From: an uncultured Porphyromonadaceae bacterium
GTDB taxonomy: Bacteria > Bacteroidota > Bacteroidia > Bacteroidales > Muribaculaceae
Assembly (NCBI GenBank): GCA_947178165.1
Contig: CAMWXH010000005.1
Span: 1 to 62,768 of the forward strand
Length of the DNA: 62,768 nt
Reading direction: 5' to 3'
Part shown: positions 38,913-46,653 of the stretch, piece after piece
Position numbering within the stretch: position 1 is the first letter of the stretch
How the letters are laid out: each line of letters begins with the position of its first letter
Notes under the pieces: model-generated
Seen by the model: only the letters and a program-made list of their open reading frames with translations
Databases searched by the model: none
Told to the model about the DNA's origin: nothing
Made by a program: the position numbers and the translations under genes

Positions 38913-39276
38913 TGTACACCTCTGAGAAAGAGACCGGGACGAAACAGCCGATCGGGATTATCTTTGAAGTCTCGATGTTGGAGCGGATATCATATTTGAC
39001 AAAAGTCCTTTCGGGATGGCTGAGGGATTCTAAGTAGGCCTCCTCCTGTGCGTCCCTGAGATATTTTTCAATGAGAATATTCGCACGGACAGCGGAAATA
39101 GTCTGAACAATGAAGGTATGATCAGATTCCATTGTTCCTTCCTTTTCATGAGTGCGGACGACGTGCGCCCCGATTTCGTAGAACTTCATCCCCTCCCTTT
39201 CGTTCTTCGTATCATCCTCTACATCGGGATTGCCACTATTGATCTTGTCGATAGTTCCCTCAACAAAGGTCTCCAT
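38893..39276 (-). CDS. Early phage protein with a possibly non-standard start
   Basis: A 127-residue protein from the first ATG (METFVEGTIDKINSGNPDV). The frame stays open about 37 codons further upstream, and the codons just before the ATG (RLKPAEARKLELDTAYLKGD) read like real protein, so the true start may be an unusual codon near 39340-39360. The body (YEIGAHVVRTHEKEGTMESD, then HTFIVQTISAVRANILIEKY) resembles the DUF4494 group in plan. It is followed by the overlapping DUF1064 gene. Confidence 0.6.
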   Translation of the reverse strand: METFVEGTIDKINSGNPDVEDDTKNEREGMKFYEIGAHVVRTHEKEGTMESDHTFIVQTISAVRANILIEKYLRDAQEEAYLESLSHPERTFVKYDIRSNIETSKIIPIGCFVPVSFSEVYNDENEH

Positions 39277-39353
39277 TGATATATCCCCTTTGAGATAGGC
39301 GGTATCAAGTTCAAGTTTGCGCGCTTCGGCAGGTTTCAGACGGTCGATTATGA

Positions 39354-39836
39354 CTAGCAGTAGTCCATTTCCTCCACCTTCGTTATCTCAAACTTCCCTT
39401 TGAAATTCAGTTCTATGAAGTCAACCAATATCACCAGAACGTTAGCTACTGATGAAGCATAGAGAAGAAAGGTCTTTTTCTTATCCTCGATCTTAGCTAC
39501 AGCCTTGAATGGTAAAAGTGATGTGCTTGTCAGCAATATACCCTGCCTGTTCTGATTAGAGACCTCTACCTCTCTAAGTGAGCCTTCCTGCAACATAAAG
39601 TTGATTGAGGACAGTTGCTCATTGTCGATATATGTGCCTCGCTCAAGAAGCACCTCATGACGCTCTATCGAAACAGTTTCGCCTGTGTCCTTATCTGTCA
39701 TGGCTTCAAACCATGTGCGTAAGGCTCGCCGGGCAACAAACTTACCGAGCATCCTTTTTGGATCGGTAGTAACATACCGGATTTCCGTTTTTCGGGATTC
39801 TACAGAGAACGGAGATTTTGTTTTTATACTGCTCAT
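39354..39836 (-). CDS. Early phage protein of unknown function
   Basis: A 160-residue protein (MSSIKTKSPFSVESRKTEIR). It is a mix of strands and helices (VARRALRTWFEAMTDKDTG; LPFKAVAKIEDKKKTFLLYA). The start overlaps the HU stop as ATGA. No family is recognised. It may be a small DNA-associated protein because of its HU neighbour, but this rests on position alone. Confidence 0.6.
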   Translation of the reverse strand: MSSIKTKSPFSVESRKTEIRYVTTDPKRMLGKFVARRALRTWFEAMTDKDTGETVSIERHEVLLERGTYIDNEQLSSINFMLQEGSLREVEVSNQNRQGILLTSTSLLPFKAVAKIEDKKKTFLLYASSVANVLVILVDFIELNFKGKFEITKVEEMDYC

Positions 39837-40102
39837 TTCAACGCGTCTTTAATTTTCTTACATAGGATCAGTTTCACGGTCTGGTGTGGCGGTATGATGA
39901 CTGGCTCACCCTTGCAGATGTTACGGGCTAACTTCTGTTTGGCATTCCGCACCTTGAATGTGGCGAGACCGCGAAGCGATATTGTTTCTCCGGCGGCAAG
40001 GGTATCAGCCAATACTGTCACCACCCCTTCCACAGCTTCCATAGCGGTTGAGCGAGCCATTCCGCGCCCAACAAGTTTTTCAACGAGATCTGCTTTTGTC
40101 AT
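39833..40102 (-). CDS. HU/IHF-family DNA-binding protein
   Basis: An 89-residue protein with the full HU plan: a helical N-terminus (MTKADLVEKLVGRGMARSTA), the dimer core strand, LRGLATFKVRNAKQKLARNI at the base of the DNA-binding arms, and IIPPHQTVKLILCKKIKDAL at the C-terminal strand and helix. The arm (between ARNICKGEPVIIPPHQ) is short and carries the conserved Pro. HU-type proteins bend DNA and help replication, integration and packaging; here it is in the replication and recombination block. Confidence 0.88.
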   Translation of the reverse strand: MTKADLVEKLVGRGMARSTAMEAVEGVVTVLADTLAAGETISLRGLATFKVRNAKQKLARNICKGEPVIIPPHQTVKLILCKKIKDALK

Positions 40103-40262
40103 AGTCTTGTAGTTTTTGTTTGTATTTAATTGTTAATTTCCTTATCATGTGTGAGCGACAGGCGCATTTCTGCATTGGCAGTATCGCGAGCGCATCATAT
40201 AGCCTGGCTGCATCTTCAAGATATTTGATAAAGGTCTGCAAATCGGTTTTAGCTACTTCCAT
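40080..40262 (-). CDS. 60-residue helical protein after the helicase
   Basis: The frame beginning MEVAKTDLQTFIKYLEDAAR is helical and basic, ending in YKQKLQDYDKSRSR. The ATG overlaps the helicase end by 14 bases and the stop lies inside the HU start, consistent with the packed operon. Longer upstream starts would overlap the helicase more. Unknown function. Confidence 0.5.
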   Translation of the reverse strand: MEVAKTDLQTFIKYLEDAARLYDALAILPMQKCACRSHMIRKLTIKYKQKLQDYDKSRSR

Positions 40263-41694
40263 CTTCCATGAATTGTGAGACGAGTTCATCAAAATACATT
40301 TCATCTTGCGGAATATCATCATTCGAAGCCATGATCTGATTAGCAATAGCCTTTTTGGTATGAATGATGTTGTAAAGAACCCTGTCAATTGTGCCACGTC
40401 CGAGCAGGTAATAACAGGTTACATTATCCTTCTGCCCAATGCGGTGGGCGCGGTCTTCGCACTGACAGCAATCGGCATACGTCCATGGAAATTCCACGAA
40501 CGCCACATTTGAGGCGGCAGTAAGGGTGAGGCCGACCCCGGCGGCTTTTATTGAGCATAGCGCGAGCTGGGCATGACCCGATTGGAAACTGTCAACAGCC
40601 GCCTGTTTCTCCACCGATGTTTCCCGACCTGTGATGGTGACGGCTTTCGGGAAAGCCTTTTTGAGAGCATCGACAATCTCATGCAGGGAACAGAAAAGGA
40701 TAAGGGGCTTATCGTTGGCAAGAAAGGTATTTACAAAGTCGATAGCCTGTTTAATCTTACCCTTAGCCGACAGGGAACGCAACGTCATGAACTTTACAAG
40801 GGCCTCCATGCGCATCTTACGGCGGATCTCCACGTCAGAACACTCTGTATATTTTTCAAGATACTCGCGTAGATCAGCGGCGGCAGTATCGTAAATCTCT
40901 CTCCCTTTAGGATCAAGCTCCACGAGGAGGTCAGTCCGTGTCTTTTCGGGAAGTTCCTTTAGCACCGACCTCTTTTCACGCCTAATCATGCAATGCGCAT
41001 AGAGTTTGCGCGACAATTCAGCAAGAGCCTCCGCCTGTTCCTCTTCCTGGTCTTTGCCGAATGAGCAATAATCCGCTACAAACTGACTCCGGCTTCCAAA
41101 GTTTTCTCCGAGCCTGTCCATGATGGAGAGCTGAGAAATGAGATCTTCGGGACGATTAACAACAGGCGTACCCGACAAAAGGGCAATAATTTTCTTTCCT
41201 GTGCAAATTCCTTTCGTGAAGATTGTCTGTTGCGCTGATGGGTCTTTCACCCTGTGGGATTCATCTATTATGACCGAGCGGAACAATTTGATATAATCCG
41301 CAAAGACTACATCTTTGAGCCGGAAAGCACCGTTGGACTTTATATCCCATACGAAATATTTGCGGAGTGATTCAAAGTTGACGATCGCCACTTGATACAT
41401 TCCCATTTTGAGGAGGTAAGGGAATGTTCCGCGCACTGAATCCTGCAACACCAATGCCCGCACGTCTGCAAACTTCTCAAACTCCCTCTGCCAATTTATC
41501 TTTAGTGATGAAGGGCAGATAACGAGGCAAGGATAAGCGTGAGCGCAATCGACCACACCAATACTTTGCAGCGTCTTTCCCAACCCCGGCTCATCACCAA
41601 TGAGAAAGCGCTTCTTTTGGAGTCCAAAGAGAATGCCCTCCTGTTGGTAATCGTAAGGCTCAACCTTTAGATTGTGATTTATGCTTTTTGTCAT
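40249..41694 (-). CDS. SNF2-type SF2 helicase/ATPase
   Basis: A 481-residue helicase starting MTKSINHNLKVEPYDYQQEG. Motif I GDEPGLGKT is at 34-42, motif II in SVIIDESHRVKD, motif III in LLSGTPVVNRPED, and motif VI in DRAHRIGQKD, the combination that marks SNF2-family enzymes. It uses ATP to move on double-stranded DNA. It lies beside a PD-(D/E)XK-like protein and RecT, forming a phage recombination set. I use the ATG at 41694 because the longer frame would overlap the 50-residue gene upstream. Confidence 0.88.
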   Translation of the reverse strand: MTKSINHNLKVEPYDYQQEGILFGLQKKRFLIGDEPGLGKTLQSIGVVDCAHAYPCLVICPSSLKINWQREFEKFADVRALVLQDSVRGTFPYLLKMGMYQVAIVNFESLRKYFVWDIKSNGAFRLKDVVFADYIKLFRSVIIDESHRVKDPSAQQTIFTKGICTGKKIIALLSGTPVVNRPEDLISQLSIMDRLGENFGSRSQFVADYCSFGKDQEEEQAEALAELSRKLYAHCMIRREKRSVLKELPEKTRTDLLVELDPKGREIYDTAAADLREYLEKYTECSDVEIRRKMRMEALVKFMTLRSLSAKGKIKQAIDFVNTFLANDKPLILFCSLHEIVDALKKAFPKAVTITGRETSVEKQAAVDSFQSGHAQLALCSIKAAGVGLTLTAASNVAFVEFPWTYADCCQCEDRAHRIGQKDNVTCYYLLGRGTIDRVLYNIIHTKKAIANQIMASNDDIPQDEMYFDELVSQFMEDGSS

Positions 41695-41812
41695 TCTTTT
41701 GAAAAAATTGTTGGCGGTAGATTGCGCATTTCTCATCAAAACTCATTTTTGAAGATGTGAGACAACCTGCGCGAAACTTGTTTATATTATCTCTGAGATT
41801 ATTATCGCTCAT
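41660..41812 (-). CDS. 50-residue basic microprotein before the helicase
   Basis: The frame MSDNNLRDNINKFRAGCLTS and onward (CAIYRQQFFQKNDKKHKSQS) is basic and includes two Cys. The ATG overlaps the upstream nuclease gene's stop as ATGA, and its 3' end overlaps the helicase start by about 35 bp. The coupling supports coding; a role is not evident. Confidence 0.45.
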   Translation of the reverse strand: MSDNNLRDNINKFRAGCLTSSKMSFDEKCAIYRQQFFQKNDKKHKSQSKG

Positions 41813-42462
41813 AGTGTAAATGCCCACCACTGAAAGGCTAACTCTTCATATTTCTCTCGCCCTGCCTCATAGACTGCATCGCCACGATTGATTTGCTTTT
41901 TGAATACCTTGCTGTTCTTTTTGCTGATGGCATATATGAAGTCATGGTCTGAGTTGGCTATGTCCATGTACCAAGCGCGAGAGCGGTCCCAATCAAAGAA
42001 ATCGATCATTTCCTCAAATTCCTTTTGGGAAGTGGCGGCAGTAGTTTTCAGGTCACCTCCGAAAATGCCGAGCCACCAATCCCATTTGCACCGGGTGTCG
42101 AGGTGGAAAGGAAATCCGCAATACTCAAACTCTTGCCCCTGATTAACCATGAATTTTTGTGTCTCAGCATTTTTAAGGACATACTCAAGGAAACAATCAT
42201 GGCGGCCCTCCGAGCGAAGGGATTTATACATTTCCTGCGCGTGCATGAACTCATCTTCAGTGTATTGTGTATCGTCAACGGTGAACCGATAATAGTTGAC
42301 ACGCGCAGGTTCGGTAATCATGGCGTCCACCAGATTCCCGAAACGGAAAGCCTCTTCCCGGTTGCCGAATTGCAGCCGGGGATGAAGAAGCTCTTTGAGG
42401 GCAGTGAGGTCTGAGTTGGAGACCTCACTACGCTGATAATATGTATCGGGATTATTTGACAT
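41809..42462 (-). CDS. Probable PD-(D/E)XK exonuclease (RecE/YqaJ-like)
   Basis: A 217-residue protein. Visible nuclease features are the FRFGNLVDAMITEPARV helix (glutamate/aspartate of motif I), HLDTRCKWDWWLGIFGGDL with D, then DLKTTAATSQKEFEE with the D-x-K pair, and YMDIANSDHDFIYAISKK. This resembles the DUF3799 and YqaJ-like exonucleases that work with RecT annealing proteins: the nuclease resects DNA ends and RecT pairs the strands. RecT is two genes upstream. The motif assignment is mine and should be checked. Confidence 0.65.
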   Translation of the reverse strand: MSNNPDTYYQRSEVSNSDLTALKELLHPRLQFGNREEAFRFGNLVDAMITEPARVNYYRFTVDDTQYTEDEFMHAQEMYKSLRSEGRHDCFLEYVLKNAETQKFMVNQGQEFEYCGFPFHLDTRCKWDWWLGIFGGDLKTTAATSQKEFEEMIDFFDWDRSRAWYMDIANSDHDFIYAISKKNSKVFKKQINRGDAVYEAGREKYEELAFQWWAFTL

Positions 42463-42464
42463 AA

Positions 42465-43682
42465 TTACTGTGCCTTTACGTCTTCGACATACTCAATGCC
42501 TGGATCAATGATTTCTTCTCCCTCCTTATTGGCTAACTTCTCGCAGAAGGTTATCATCTTCTTGAAAATCCTGTCAAGTTCCTCCTTGCCGAGGTTGCAG
42601 CCCTCCTTAGCCCACCACATAGACAGAACCTGCATGTAGCCGGAGGGCCCCGTGACGTTAATTTTCTTTGTCACCTTCGTTTTCGGCCGATAGGCGGGAG
42701 TGGATGCCTTTGCGAAATTGAAGAGGTTGACAGCTTCGGAGTTGGCTTTTATTGCTTCGGCTTTCTTTGCCTCCTCCTGTTCACGCGCTTTGCGCTCTGC
42801 CTCCTTTCTTGCGGCTTCGGCGGCTTCACGCTGTGCGAGCTCTGCCTTGATACGCGCAGCTTCGGCGGCATTGGCTTTTGCGGCACGTTCCAGCTCGACT
42901 TTCTTAGAGGGCAGTCTGTCGAGAATATCCTGACGATAATCGCCTACTTCAGTTCGGAACTGTTCCGAGAACTGGCTAAGCAGATTTTTCAAGACCTCTC
43001 CGCGAATCTGACGGGACTCTTCCAGGGTAAGGTTATAGGGCTGACGCACGGAAGAGAGCGGAGACCAATCGGCAGGGAGTTCGGTAGCGAAAGCGGAAAC
43101 CGTATCAAACACAGCCTTTATGTTTTCAAGTGTGACGTTGCTGTTAAGCTCCGTCAACTCATTGATTCGAGCATTGATAAGTTCATTGAACTTTGCTTTG
43201 TAATCATCGATGCAATCAGTTTTGTATTTGGCACGGGTCGCCTCAGCCTGTCTCTGTGCCTCCTCAGCACGGCGTCGGGCTTCCTCCTGTTCACGTTTCT
43301 TGGCGGCATATTGGTTGCGGTGCTGTTGGAGCTGGTAAGGCACGGTTCTGGCCTTTGTCGGGTCAATGTCATTCTCTAAGGCTGTAAACTCCTTGCGCAC
43401 CTGGTCAAAAAGCTTGGTGACAGGGGCGCGACGCTCATTCATTTCCTTAACCGTGCGACGGGTCTTTTCTATGTATTTCGCCACTGTCTGGTCAAGGGCA
43501 TCGCTCATGCCTTTTGCCTTGATCTCGTCAAGCAGTCTCTCCCCAGCCATGCGGCATCTGCCACACGACAACTGATTCTTATTGTAGTTTTCGGGAGTGT
43601 TCCGGACGATAACGCCCACATTCTCGGCTGAAGAGGCTATCGCCAATGCAGTTGTTGCAGTATTTGTTGCTTCGGTACTCAT
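42465..43682 (-). CDS. Long coiled-coil protein of the recombination module (DUF1351-like)
   Basis: A 405-residue protein. The first 60 residues are flexible, followed by a helical block (AGERLLDEIKAKGMSDALD), and then long charged coiled coils rich in Ala, Glu, Arg and Lys (AEEAQRQAEATRAKYK; EAARKEAERKAREQEEAKKA). The C-terminal 80 residues form a small folded domain (KVTKKINVTGPSGYMQVLS). Proteins of this type sit beside RecT in phages, and some are described as DUF1351. It likely scaffolds the nuclease, RecT and helicase. Confidence 0.65.
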   Translation of the reverse strand: MSTEATNTATTALAIASSAENVGVIVRNTPENYNKNQLSCGRCRMAGERLLDEIKAKGMSDALDQTVAKYIEKTRRTVKEMNERRAPVTKLFDQVRKEFTALENDIDPTKARTVPYQLQQHRNQYAAKKREQEEARRRAEEAQRQAEATRAKYKTDCIDDYKAKFNELINARINELTELNSNVTLENIKAVFDTVSAFATELPADWSPLSSVRQPYNLTLEESRQIRGEVLKNLLSQFSEQFRTEVGDYRQDILDRLPSKKVELERAAKANAAEAARIKAELAQREAAEAARKEAERKAREQEEAKKAEAIKANSEAVNLFNFAKASTPAYRPKTKVTKKINVTGPSGYMQVLSMWWAKEGCNLGKEELDRIFKKMITFCEKLANKEGEEIIDPGIEYVEDVKAQ

Positions 43683-43700
43683 GATTGAAAATATTAGATT

Positions 43701-44681
43701 TTAGAATGTTCCATCGTTAAAAGAGTCGTCGCCGTATTCGGCCGGATCCACAGTCACACCCTCGGAGTGGTCGGCAGGTTCGGCAAAGGACTCCGGTTTT
43801 TGAGGAGCCTTTTCGGGTTCGGGAGCTTCACTGCCTTCCATTGAATAATAGTCGGGCATCACTTCCTCTTCGGGGAGGTCGGCTTCCATGACCATCCCTT
43901 TGCCGATTGGGAGCTTGGGATAGTTCTTGAAGGCATGCTTCACGCACTTGGCGATAAGGAAACCGGGATCGATCGAACCATCTACACCGGAGGAATACAG
44001 GTCATTGGCCTTGGCATTTTCCTTGTCTTTCCGGCCTCTTTCGTTCTGTTTTAGAGAATAGTTCTGGAGACGCTGCCAACCTTCGGGAAGTATGATGGCG
44101 TAGTCAGATGTGCCGTCAATGCGCGTGATCTTCATGAAACAGGCAATAGGGTTGCCCGGGTTGTGCTTGATGTTGAGTCCATAGGCAACCTCCTTGCGGC
44201 CGCCACGCTCAATGTATGAAAACTCGTCACCCTCATAGACCACCGTGGGAGTGTCGCAATGGCGAATCTGTCCGGCACGCTGACGGAGCAGGATTTCTCC
44301 ATATCCTGTCACCGCGAGATAGCAACGGTTCTCCCAGCCGTCTACGATTTTTCCGCTTTTGTCTTTTTGAGGGACTTTTGCGCTGCGGCTAAGGAGATAG
44401 CACATAGCCTGCGCACCCGGCTCAAGCGTGAGATCCTTGACCGCGAGGTCAACGTAAGCGAGAAATACGGAGAGAGGTGTGACATTCCATTTGGCTTTAT
44501 CGTCTATGATTATACGATTTATGAAGCGTGACTCTCTCTCGGCGAAAGCTTCGCCACCCTCTCCATGCACTTGATTGTAGAGGGTTACAATGTGGTTCTG
44601 CACCTCTGCGTTAGTGGGGACTTCCCACGGCCCTAACTGCTGAAGCTTGCTGACGGTGTCAGCGAATCTGTTTACACTCAT
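43701..44681 (-). CDS. recT: RecT-family single-strand annealing protein
   Basis: A 326-residue protein. The body has the RecT sequence pattern: AVKDLTLEPGAQAMCYLLSR, RCYLAVTGYGEILLRQRAGQ, VVYEGDEFSY and KHNPGNPIACFMKITRIDG. RecT proteins coat single strands and anneal them to complementary DNA during phage recombination, usually with an exonuclease. The C-terminal 70 residues are acidic and Pro-rich, probably disordered and autoinhibitory. It is the first gene of the operon body. A 10-bp hairpin lies in the leader (44740-44768). Confidence 0.88.
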   Translation of the reverse strand: MSVNRFADTVSKLQQLGPWEVPTNAEVQNHIVTLYNQVHGEGGEAFAERESRFINRIIIDDKAKWNVTPLSVFLAYVDLAVKDLTLEPGAQAMCYLLSRSAKVPQKDKSGKIVDGWENRCYLAVTGYGEILLRQRAGQIRHCDTPTVVYEGDEFSYIERGGRKEVAYGLNIKHNPGNPIACFMKITRIDGTSDYAIILPEGWQRLQNYSLKQNERGRKDKENAKANDLYSSGVDGSIDPGFLIAKCVKHAFKNYPKLPIGKGMVMEADLPEEEVMPDYYSMEGSEAPEPEKAPQKPESFAEPADHSEGVTVDPAEYGDDSFNDGTF

Positions 44682-44730
44682 GATTGTGATTATTTAAATT
44701 GTTAATATTGTGTTGACAACTCTCTGCCCG

Positions 44731-44773
44731 ATTGAAAATGAGCGGCATTACACGCGGCAATGCCGCTCTCAAT
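44731..44773 (-). other. Hairpin in the leader of the recT operon
   Basis: GAGCGGCATT and AATGCCGCTC form a perfect 10-bp stem with a 9-base loop; ATTGA and TCAAT extend it after a small bulge. It lies 50 bp upstream of the RecT start and downstream of the tRNA-like gene. There is no T run on either side, so it may be a processing or regulatory structure. The palindrome AGGAC GGCT GTCCT (44786-44799) lies beside it. Confidence 0.6.
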
Positions 44774-44804
44774 CCAATCATGAGCAGGACGGCTGTCCTG
44801 TCTT

Positions 44805-44894
44805 TGGTGATCCGGAGCAGAATCGAACTGCCGGCCGTGAGTGCTGTCTGATCTTGTCAGTGCATTCACTGCTCTGCCACTGAGCTACCGGACC
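44805..44894 (-). tRNA. tRNA-like gene with an elongated anticodon arm
   Basis: Acceptor stem GGTCCGG/CCGGATC, a D-arm (GCTC AGTGGCA GAGC), a T-arm (GGCAG TTCGATT CTGCT) and an encoded ACCA end are all present. In place of the normal 17-base anticodon arm is a 33-base rod: GTGA pairs with TCAC, TGC with GCA and CTGA with TCAG around a 5-base loop CAAGA. No canonical 7-base anticodon loop forms, so I cannot assign an amino acid. It could be a decayed tRNA, a decoy, or a tRNA-like RNA with another job. Confidence 0.6.
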
Positions 44895-44966
44895 GGTCTG
44901 AGCCGCCATGCGCTTCACAGCGTTGCGGTCTCTATGGTTATCTTGAAATCTGTGTACCGATTGAAG

Positions 44967-45239
44967 TCAGACATCCTTTTCATAATCCTGTTGTGCTTCA
45001 AATAGCTTTCTTAAGTCTTTATGCCTGTACTCCAGCTTGCCGGGACGCTTAATAGGCTCTATTGCTCCTGTGCGTCTCCATCGCTCCACATTCGCCCTAC
45101 CGAATATCCGGGAGGCTTCACGCTGGCTGATGAACTCCGGCTTTTCCGCTTCCTCCCTCATGAGACTCACCACGCGAGAGGCAACATCATTGACAAACTT
45201 GTCATAGCTGACCTCAACACCTGCAATTGCTAATGTCAT
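44967..45239 (-). CDS. Small helix-turn-helix protein (excisionase-like)
   Basis: A 90-residue protein. The second half (EFISQREASRIFGRANVERW, then RRTGAIEPIKRPGKLEYRHK and DLRKL) is a winged or MerR-like helix-turn-helix, as in small excisionase/DNA-binding proteins. In a phage early region it could control excision, replication or early gene expression. It is coupled by ATGA to the upstream membrane protein gene. Confidence 0.7.
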   Translation of the reverse strand: MTLAIAGVEVSYDKFVNDVASRVVSLMREEAEKPEFISQREASRIFGRANVERWRRTGAIEPIKRPGKLEYRHKDLRKLFEAQQDYEKDV

Positions 45240-45481
45240 TTTTCAAGTCCTTTCGCGTTCCATGCCTCAAACCGGGCAATCCATTTATCGGTCTTGCACC
45301 ATCGGGAGTAAAGTTTACCCATGAGATAGAGGTAGCCTACACCAAAAGCCTTGTCAAAAATCACATGTAGAGTAAAATCCCAAAGGCTTTCATCCTGTTC
45401 TTCGCCAAAGACAAGCCCGAAACCAACAATGGCAAGTGTTAACAGTATGGCTATGCGTATGAGTGATTCAGTCTTATTCAT
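45236..45481 (-). CDS. Small membrane protein with two helices
   Basis: An 81-residue protein. Two hydrophobic segments (IRIAILLTLAIVGFGLVFGE; FGVGYLYLMGKLYSRW region) and a basic C-terminal end suggest an inner-membrane protein with both ends inside. It is coupled by ATGA to a Cys-rich microprotein upstream. Its function is not recognised; superinfection immunity is a possibility. Confidence 0.55.
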   Translation of the reverse strand: MNKTESLIRIAILLTLAIVGFGLVFGEEQDESLWDFTLHVIFDKAFGVGYLYLMGKLYSRWCKTDKWIARFEAWNAKGLEK

Positions 45482-45648
45482 TTTTTAATCGGTTTAATTT
45501 TTTTAATCGGTTTAATTTCTGTTACTTTTGGAAGGTCTTTGCAAGGTGGAGTCTCCGAGTACTCCACAAGGCGATTTAAGATGTTGCACCAACGGCCATT
45601 TAGACGAGTCATGCCACCTTCGCAGATAAGGCAAATATTGTTGGTCAT
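45478..45648 (-). CDS. 56-residue Cys-rich microprotein
   Basis: The frame starts MTNNICLICEGGMTRLNGRW and has C6-x2-C9, C21 and C36, a plausible zinc site, then an Ile/Lys repeat KPIKKIKPIKK at the end (encoded by the direct repeat ATTAAACCGATTAAAAAA). It overlaps both neighbours by 4 bp or less. No function is known. Confidence 0.55.
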   Translation of the reverse strand: MTNNICLICEGGMTRLNGRWCNILNRLVEYSETPPCKDLPKVTEIKPIKKIKPIKK

Positions 45649-45908
45649 ACCTCTACACCTTTGCGCGTGAGTGCTTCCTCTTCAACCGTGGATCCACGCC
45701 AGGTATCAAGGAATTCATTGATGATTTCATCATCTTCCGTGCTTACGTCATATCCCTTGTGGTTGCAGAATTCCACCCAGGAGATTTCTTCAGGCGTGAG
45801 GGATGCCGGAATTTCATTTGTCTTTGGTGGCATTGTCGAGGCCACTGCCATAAGACCTGCTATGGCAAGGCTGAATACTGAGAGGCGGATTATATCTTTC
45901 ATCGTCAT
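45645..45908 (-). CDS. Small secreted or anchored phage protein
   Basis: An 87-residue protein. The first 25 residues form a signal peptide or signal anchor (IIRLSVFSLAIAGLMAVAS), followed by an acidic domain (LTPEEISWVEFCNHKGYDVS; EDDEIINEFLDTWRGS). It is the first coding gene after the second tRNA-like gene. A role at the cell envelope is inferred from the signal only. Confidence 0.55.
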   Translation of the reverse strand: MTMKDIIRLSVFSLAIAGLMAVASTMPPKTNEIPASLTPEEISWVEFCNHKGYDVSTEDDEIINEFLDTWRGSTVEEEALTRKGVEV

Positions 45909-45933
45909 TCGGTTTTTGTATTGTTAATTTTCT

Positions 45934-46014
45934 TGGTTGCCGGAGAGGGGTTCGAACCCTCGTCTTTACGGAGTTTCTCAGGCTCCGTCTGCTCTACCGT
46001 TAAGCTATCCGGCA
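45934..46014 (-). tRNA. tRNA-like gene with a 7-bp anticodon stem
   Basis: Acceptor stem TGCCGGA/TCCGGCA, D-arm (GCTT AACGGTA GAGC), T-arm (GAGGG TTCGAAC CCCTC) and encoded ACCA are all good. The anticodon arm is longer than normal: ACGGAG pairs with CTCCGT, with a C.A mismatch then a 7-base loop CTGAGAA that would place GAG at the anticodon position. The variable loop is short, unlike normal leucine tRNAs, so the identity is open. The molecule is 78 nucleotides without CCA. Confidence 0.7.
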
Positions 46015-46019
46015 GTTTT

Positions 46020-46115
46020 CGGCCTTGCTCCCTTCCCAGGGCCCGGGGCCTTGATGTCCAATCATCATGAAGAAACTCAAACTCGGCCTTGCTTCCCTCA
46101 CGGGGCCCGGGGCCT
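46020..46115. repeat. Two GC-rich direct repeats downstream of the lysogeny switch
   Basis: CGGCCTTGCTCCCTTCCCAG with GGCCCGGGGCCT (46020-46051) and a near copy (46084-46115) lie 64 bp apart. The shared core is GGGCCCGGGGCCT. They lie in a 430-bp gene-free stretch (46015-46444) that otherwise holds a GCCGGC-flanked GC-rich segment near 46198-46248 and AT-rich sequence. No gene or RNA could be supported there. Confidence 0.65.
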
Positions 46116-46444
46116 CTGTCTTCAGCTAAGCAAGATGTTTTGCTTATGATTCACTTGCTCTGCCTCGTCTGCGTGAGGCAAGGAAGTAACCTAACTCTTG
46201 CCGGCGGCCCTCTCCCGGGCTCTCCCGTCGTTGCGGTGCTGGCCGGCGAAAAAAACAAAATCTAAAAATCTATATCATTCAACAACTTTGTTCTCTGCAT
46301 CTTGGAGAGAGGGTGTATTCTATATTTGGTTCAGCTTCCGGCAGTAGAGCCCGTTGAGGGAGGGATGGGATTCCCTGCATCTTGCGCAGTGTGCCGGAGG
46401 GCGGTCTTGCGGTCTTTTCATCGGTTTACGGTTTTGGTTTGGTG

Positions 46445-46648
46445 CTATAGTTCGATTTCAATGAAATCGAGGAGGTTATCGGTGATCATGCTGTTGACTT
46501 GCAACTGCGCTGATTTAACTCCGTTCTCTTTCATCCACTTCTTGGCGCGATTGACGGCAGTCGGCTTGCTCGAGCCGTCGGGAATCAATACGCCGAGGTC
46601 GTTGTACTCGGCATCCATCAGTGCGAACCAGTAGCGTTTCATAGTCAT
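46445..46648 (-). CDS. Small early phage protein
   Basis: A 67-residue protein starting MTMKRYWFALMDAEYNDLGV. It mixes a strand part with a basic helix (TAVNRAKKWMKENGVKSAQL) and an acidic end (DNLLDFIEIEL). It follows the Cro-like gene on the minus strand and is probably in its operon. Longer upstream starts lie inside the Cro-like gene. Unknown function. Confidence 0.6.
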   Translation of the reverse strand: MTMKRYWFALMDAEYNDLGVLIPDGSSKPTAVNRAKKWMKENGVKSAQLQVNSMITDNLLDFIEIEL

Positions 46649-46653
46649 TTGAT

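Noticed and set aside
46198-46260. GC-rich GCCGGC-flanked segment near 46.2 kb as a rho-independent terminator
   Set aside because: The arms are palindromic GCCGGC sites with a long loop, and the side run is A on the plus strand without a following T run.
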